From Rubritepida sp. (GTDB lineage Bacteria > Pseudomonadota > Alphaproteobacteria > Acetobacterales > Acetobacteraceae), in NCBI GenBank assembly GCA_028291485.1, contig JAQGHZ010000623.1:1-15384 (forward strand): a DNA stretch of 15,384 bases. The letters are read 5' to 3'. A program made the translations under genes and the position numbers. Positions 13,434 to 15,384 of the stretch are shown here, piece by piece (within the stretch, counting starts at the first letter, position 1; every line of letters begins with the position of its first letter). A model generated the notes under the pieces. The model was given only the letters and a program-made list of their open reading frames with translations. It searched no databases and had not been told where the DNA came from.

Positions 13434-15134
13434 TCAAGCCCTTGCCGGCGCCACTCCAGGATCACGCCCCGGCGGGCGCAGGCCGGCTTCCCGCTCGCGC
13501 AGGCGGCTCTCGGCCAGCTCGCCCGCCGCCTCCAGGATCGGATAGGCCACAGAGGTCAGATGGCCGTGGATGCGCTTGAGGTCGCGGATCATATCGAGGT
13601 GGATGGCGCTGGTTTCCAGCGACTCCGCCACCCCCTCGCGCAGGCGGGAAAAATGCAGCTGCGCCGCGTCGCGCTCAGCCGCGCGCAGGCCGGACTTGTC
13701 GGCGAAGAGCCGGCGCGCCAGCCCCATGTCGCGCGTGGTGAAGACATTCAGCGAGAGCCGCATGGTCTCCATGATCCGTGCATGGAAGGCGCGCAGCTCC
13801 GCCAGCCCCTCGGGCGAGAAGGACAATCCCAGCCGCCCGCGCTTCTCCGCCAGCTCCATCAGGCTCTTGTCGAGGATGTCGCCCACATGCTCGAGATTCA
13901 TGATGAAGCTCAGGATCTCGACCGCCCGGGCGCTCTCCTCCTGGTCCATCTCGGCACGCGAGGCCTGCACGATGTAGAGCTTGATCGCCTCGTGCAGCCG
14001 GTCCACCGCGTCGTCCGCCTGCTCGACGGCCTTGATGCGCAGCGGGTCGCCCGTCTCGATGGCGTTCCAGGATTCGCCGAGCATCGCGCTCACCCGCTCG
14101 CCCAGCACGATCGCCTCGCGCGTGGCGCAGCCCAGCGCCTCGGCCGGCGAGTCGAGCACGGTGGGGTCGAGATGGCGCGGCGCGCCGGCATCGGCGCTGA
14201 GCGCCGCATCCGGGATCCAGCGCTCCAGCAGACGGCCGATGACGTCGATCAGCGGCATGCCGACCGCCGAGCTGCAGAGGTTGAAGCCGGTATGCGCCAT
14301 GGCGACCAGCGTCGCGGGATTCGGGAAGACCGCGTGCAGCGCATCGCCCAGCGGGAGGGCGAAGGGCAGCAGGATCACCGCCGCGCCGCCGCGGATGAGC
14401 AGGTGGCCCCAGGCCACGCGTTTGGCCGCCGGTCCGGAATGGGCGAGCGAGAGCACCGGGGCCGCGGCCCCGCCCGCATTGGCGCCCAGCACGAGGGCCA
14501 CCGCCAGCTCCGGCCCCACGAGGCCGGAGCCCGCCAGCGTCAGCGTCAGCAGCACGAAGGCCAGGCTCGAGTGCAGCAGCCAGGTGACGACGGCGCCGAG
14601 CAGGAAGGCCAGCAGCTTCTCGGCCGCCAGGGTCTGCAGGATCATCGCCATCACCGGCGAGGTCCGCAGCAGCGCGATGGCATGGTCCATCTGCGAGAGC
14701 GCCAGCAGGATCAGGCCGAGGCCGATCGCGAGCCGCGCCGTGCCTTTGCGGCGATCGGTCTGGGCCGTGAGGAAGAGCGGCACGCCGGCGGCCAGCAGCA
14801 CCGACCAGAGCCACTTCACGTCGAGCGCCAGCAACTGCGCCGCGAAGCTGGTGCCGAGGTCGGCGCCCAGCATCACGGCCAGCGCCGCCGAGGTGGAGAC
14901 CAGCCCCTGCCCCGCGAAGGCGCCGATGATGACGGCCACCGCCGTCGAGGATTGCAGCGCGAAGGCGCCCGCGATCCCGCCGGCGAAGGCGTTCAGGCGC
15001 CGGCGCGCGGCCGAGCCCAGGGCGCGGCGCAGCAGTGTCCCATGGGCGCGCAGCATGCCGGTGCGCACCATCCGCACGCCCCAGAGGAGAAGAGCAACGC
15101 TGCCGAGCAGCAGCAACAGGATCTCGGAGCCCAT
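13434..15134 (-). CDS. Na+/phosphate cotransporter family protein with PhoU-like domain
   Basis: The 566-residue protein joins a Na+/Pi-cotransporter (NptA/SLC34-like) membrane domain to a C-terminal PhoU-like helical domain (about 340-566). The membrane part starts MGSEILLLLLGSVALLLWGV. It has two inverted halves: the first has the QSS motif (residues 61-64, AFALQSSTA) and GADLGTS, while the second has HSS (188-190, WLLHSSLAF) and GANAGG. The His in place of Gln in the second half departs from the usual QSS pair. It probably moves phosphate across the inner membrane with sodium, but the direction is not readable. I chose the ATG at 15134, which begins right at the first helix; the frame is open to 15182 with residues unlike the family. 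An AT-rich patch (TAATTATT on the coding strand) upstream may hold the promoter. Confidence 0.9.
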   Translation of the reverse strand: MGSEILLLLLGSVALLLWGVRMVRTGMLRAHGTLLRRALGSAARRRLNAFAGGIAGAFALQSSTAVAVIIGAFAGQGLVSTSAALAVMLGADLGTSFAAQLLALDVKWLWSVLLAAGVPLFLTAQTDRRKGTARLAIGLGLILLALSQMDHAIALLRTSPVMAMILQTLAAEKLLAFLLGAVVTWLLHSSLAFVLLTLTLAGSGLVGPELAVALVLGANAGGAAAPVLSLAHSGPAAKRVAWGHLLIRGGAAVILLPFALPLGDALHAVFPNPATLVAMAHTGFNLCSSAVGMPLIDVIGRLLERWIPDAALSADAGAPRHLDPTVLDSPAEALGCATREAIVLGERVSAMLGESWNAIETGDPLRIKAVEQADDAVDRLHEAIKLYIVQASRAEMDQEESARAVEILSFIMNLEHVGDILDKSLMELAEKRGRLGLSFSPEGLAELRAFHARIMETMRLSLNVFTTRDMGLARRLFADKSGLRAAERDAAQLHFSRLREGVAESLETSAIHLDMIRDLKRIHGHLTSVAYPILEAAGELAESRLREREAGLRPPGRDPGVAPARA

Positions 15135-15254
15135 GAAGGCGGCCCTAACTGAAATAATTATGTCGCAATGTGGACCCCGCAATCCTCCATGCCAAGGCTT
15201 GCGAAGAGCTCTGGCCGAAGCCGGGATGATGGAGAGAGGGCGTCGCCCGCCCGG

Positions 15255-15384
15255 TTAAGGCGCGAAGTCGAGCCAGATGGCGATGCCGTTCAGTACGCCC
15301 AGGGGAAAGACCAGCGCGCCCAGAACCAGAAACAGCCAGCGCCCTGCCATCACCGCGGAGTGGATGTGCTGGAGCCAGGCCGCA
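15255..15384 (-). CDS. C-terminal end of a small membrane protein, 5' end outside window
   Basis: The frame running in from the right edge reads AAWLQHIHSAVMAGRWLFLV then LGALVFPLGVLNGIAIWLDF and ends AP with TAA at 15257-15255. One clear membrane helix is visible, ending in a Trp-containing tail. At least 43 codons are in the window, and the true start is probably beyond it, although an internal ATG at about 15352 could begin a 31-residue protein. I do not recognise the family. It is on the same strand as the phosphate cotransporter gene, 120 bases upstream of it. Confidence 0.5.
   Translation of the reverse strand, partial: AAWLQHIHSAVMAGRWLFLVLGALVFPLGVLNGIAIWLDFAP

Noticed and set aside
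13371..15152. 593-codon open frame on the plus strand
   Set aside because: It is antisense to the Na+/phosphate cotransporter gene and low-complexity (Arg, Gln, His, Ala), with no domain motif.
15135..15185. Possible Pho box upstream of the phosphate cotransporter gene
   Set aside because: The AT-rich patch does not contain two recognisable direct repeats of the CTGTCAT type at 11-base spacing.

Overview
The window is very GC-rich bacterial DNA with tightly packed genes, ATGA/TGATG start-stop overlaps and purine-rich ribosome binding sites. The fmt-truA pair next to dapE and dapD, a lipid A deacylase-type outer membrane protein and the GGGGCTCTGCCCCT palindromes suggest an alphaproteobacterium, probably Acetobacteraceae (Roseomonas-like). 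That placement is inference from gene content and style; no search was run.

Layout. Bases 1-1656 (plus strand) hold the 3' end of fmt and complete truA, separated by a 59-bp duplicated junction that forms a 19-codon mini-ORF. Bases 1712-7014 (minus strand) hold, in order of transcription, a thiamine-diphosphate enzyme of the acetolactate synthase type, a small SH3b lipoprotein, dapD, dapE and an unknown multi-pass membrane protein overlapping dapE. DapD and DapE are two steps of the succinylase branch of lysine/diaminopimelate synthesis. A palindromic GCATTTTC/GAAAATGC repeat lies between dapD and dapE, and three 13-bp direct repeats lie upstream of dapD.

Bases 7128-9018 look like a decayed iron-uptake operon: a Fur-box-like palindrome, a broken gene for a PepSY-type membrane protein, and an intact membrane-anchored flavodoxin/ferredoxin-reductase-like protein. 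Bases 9019-9406 are gene debris: a C-terminal fragment of a phytanoyl-CoA-dioxygenase-type gene, with a possible membrane-protein tail on the other strand meeting it near base 9140. A YciI-type gene (minus) follows, then an LpxR-like outer membrane beta-barrel (plus).

Bases 11129-11267 form a composite palindromic element whose two end hairpins share a 17-base core in inverted orientation. The rest is minus strand: two dipeptide/oligopeptide-type ABC ATPases (ATGA overlap, no permeases or binding protein in view), a Na+/phosphate cotransporter fused to a PhoU-like domain, and the 3' end of a small membrane protein running off the window.

I found no CRISPR array, RNA gene, integrase or complete insertion sequence, and no convincing multigene new system. 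The most unusual features are the fmt-truA mini-ORF junction, the eroded Fur/PepSY/flavoprotein locus and the composite palindrome.
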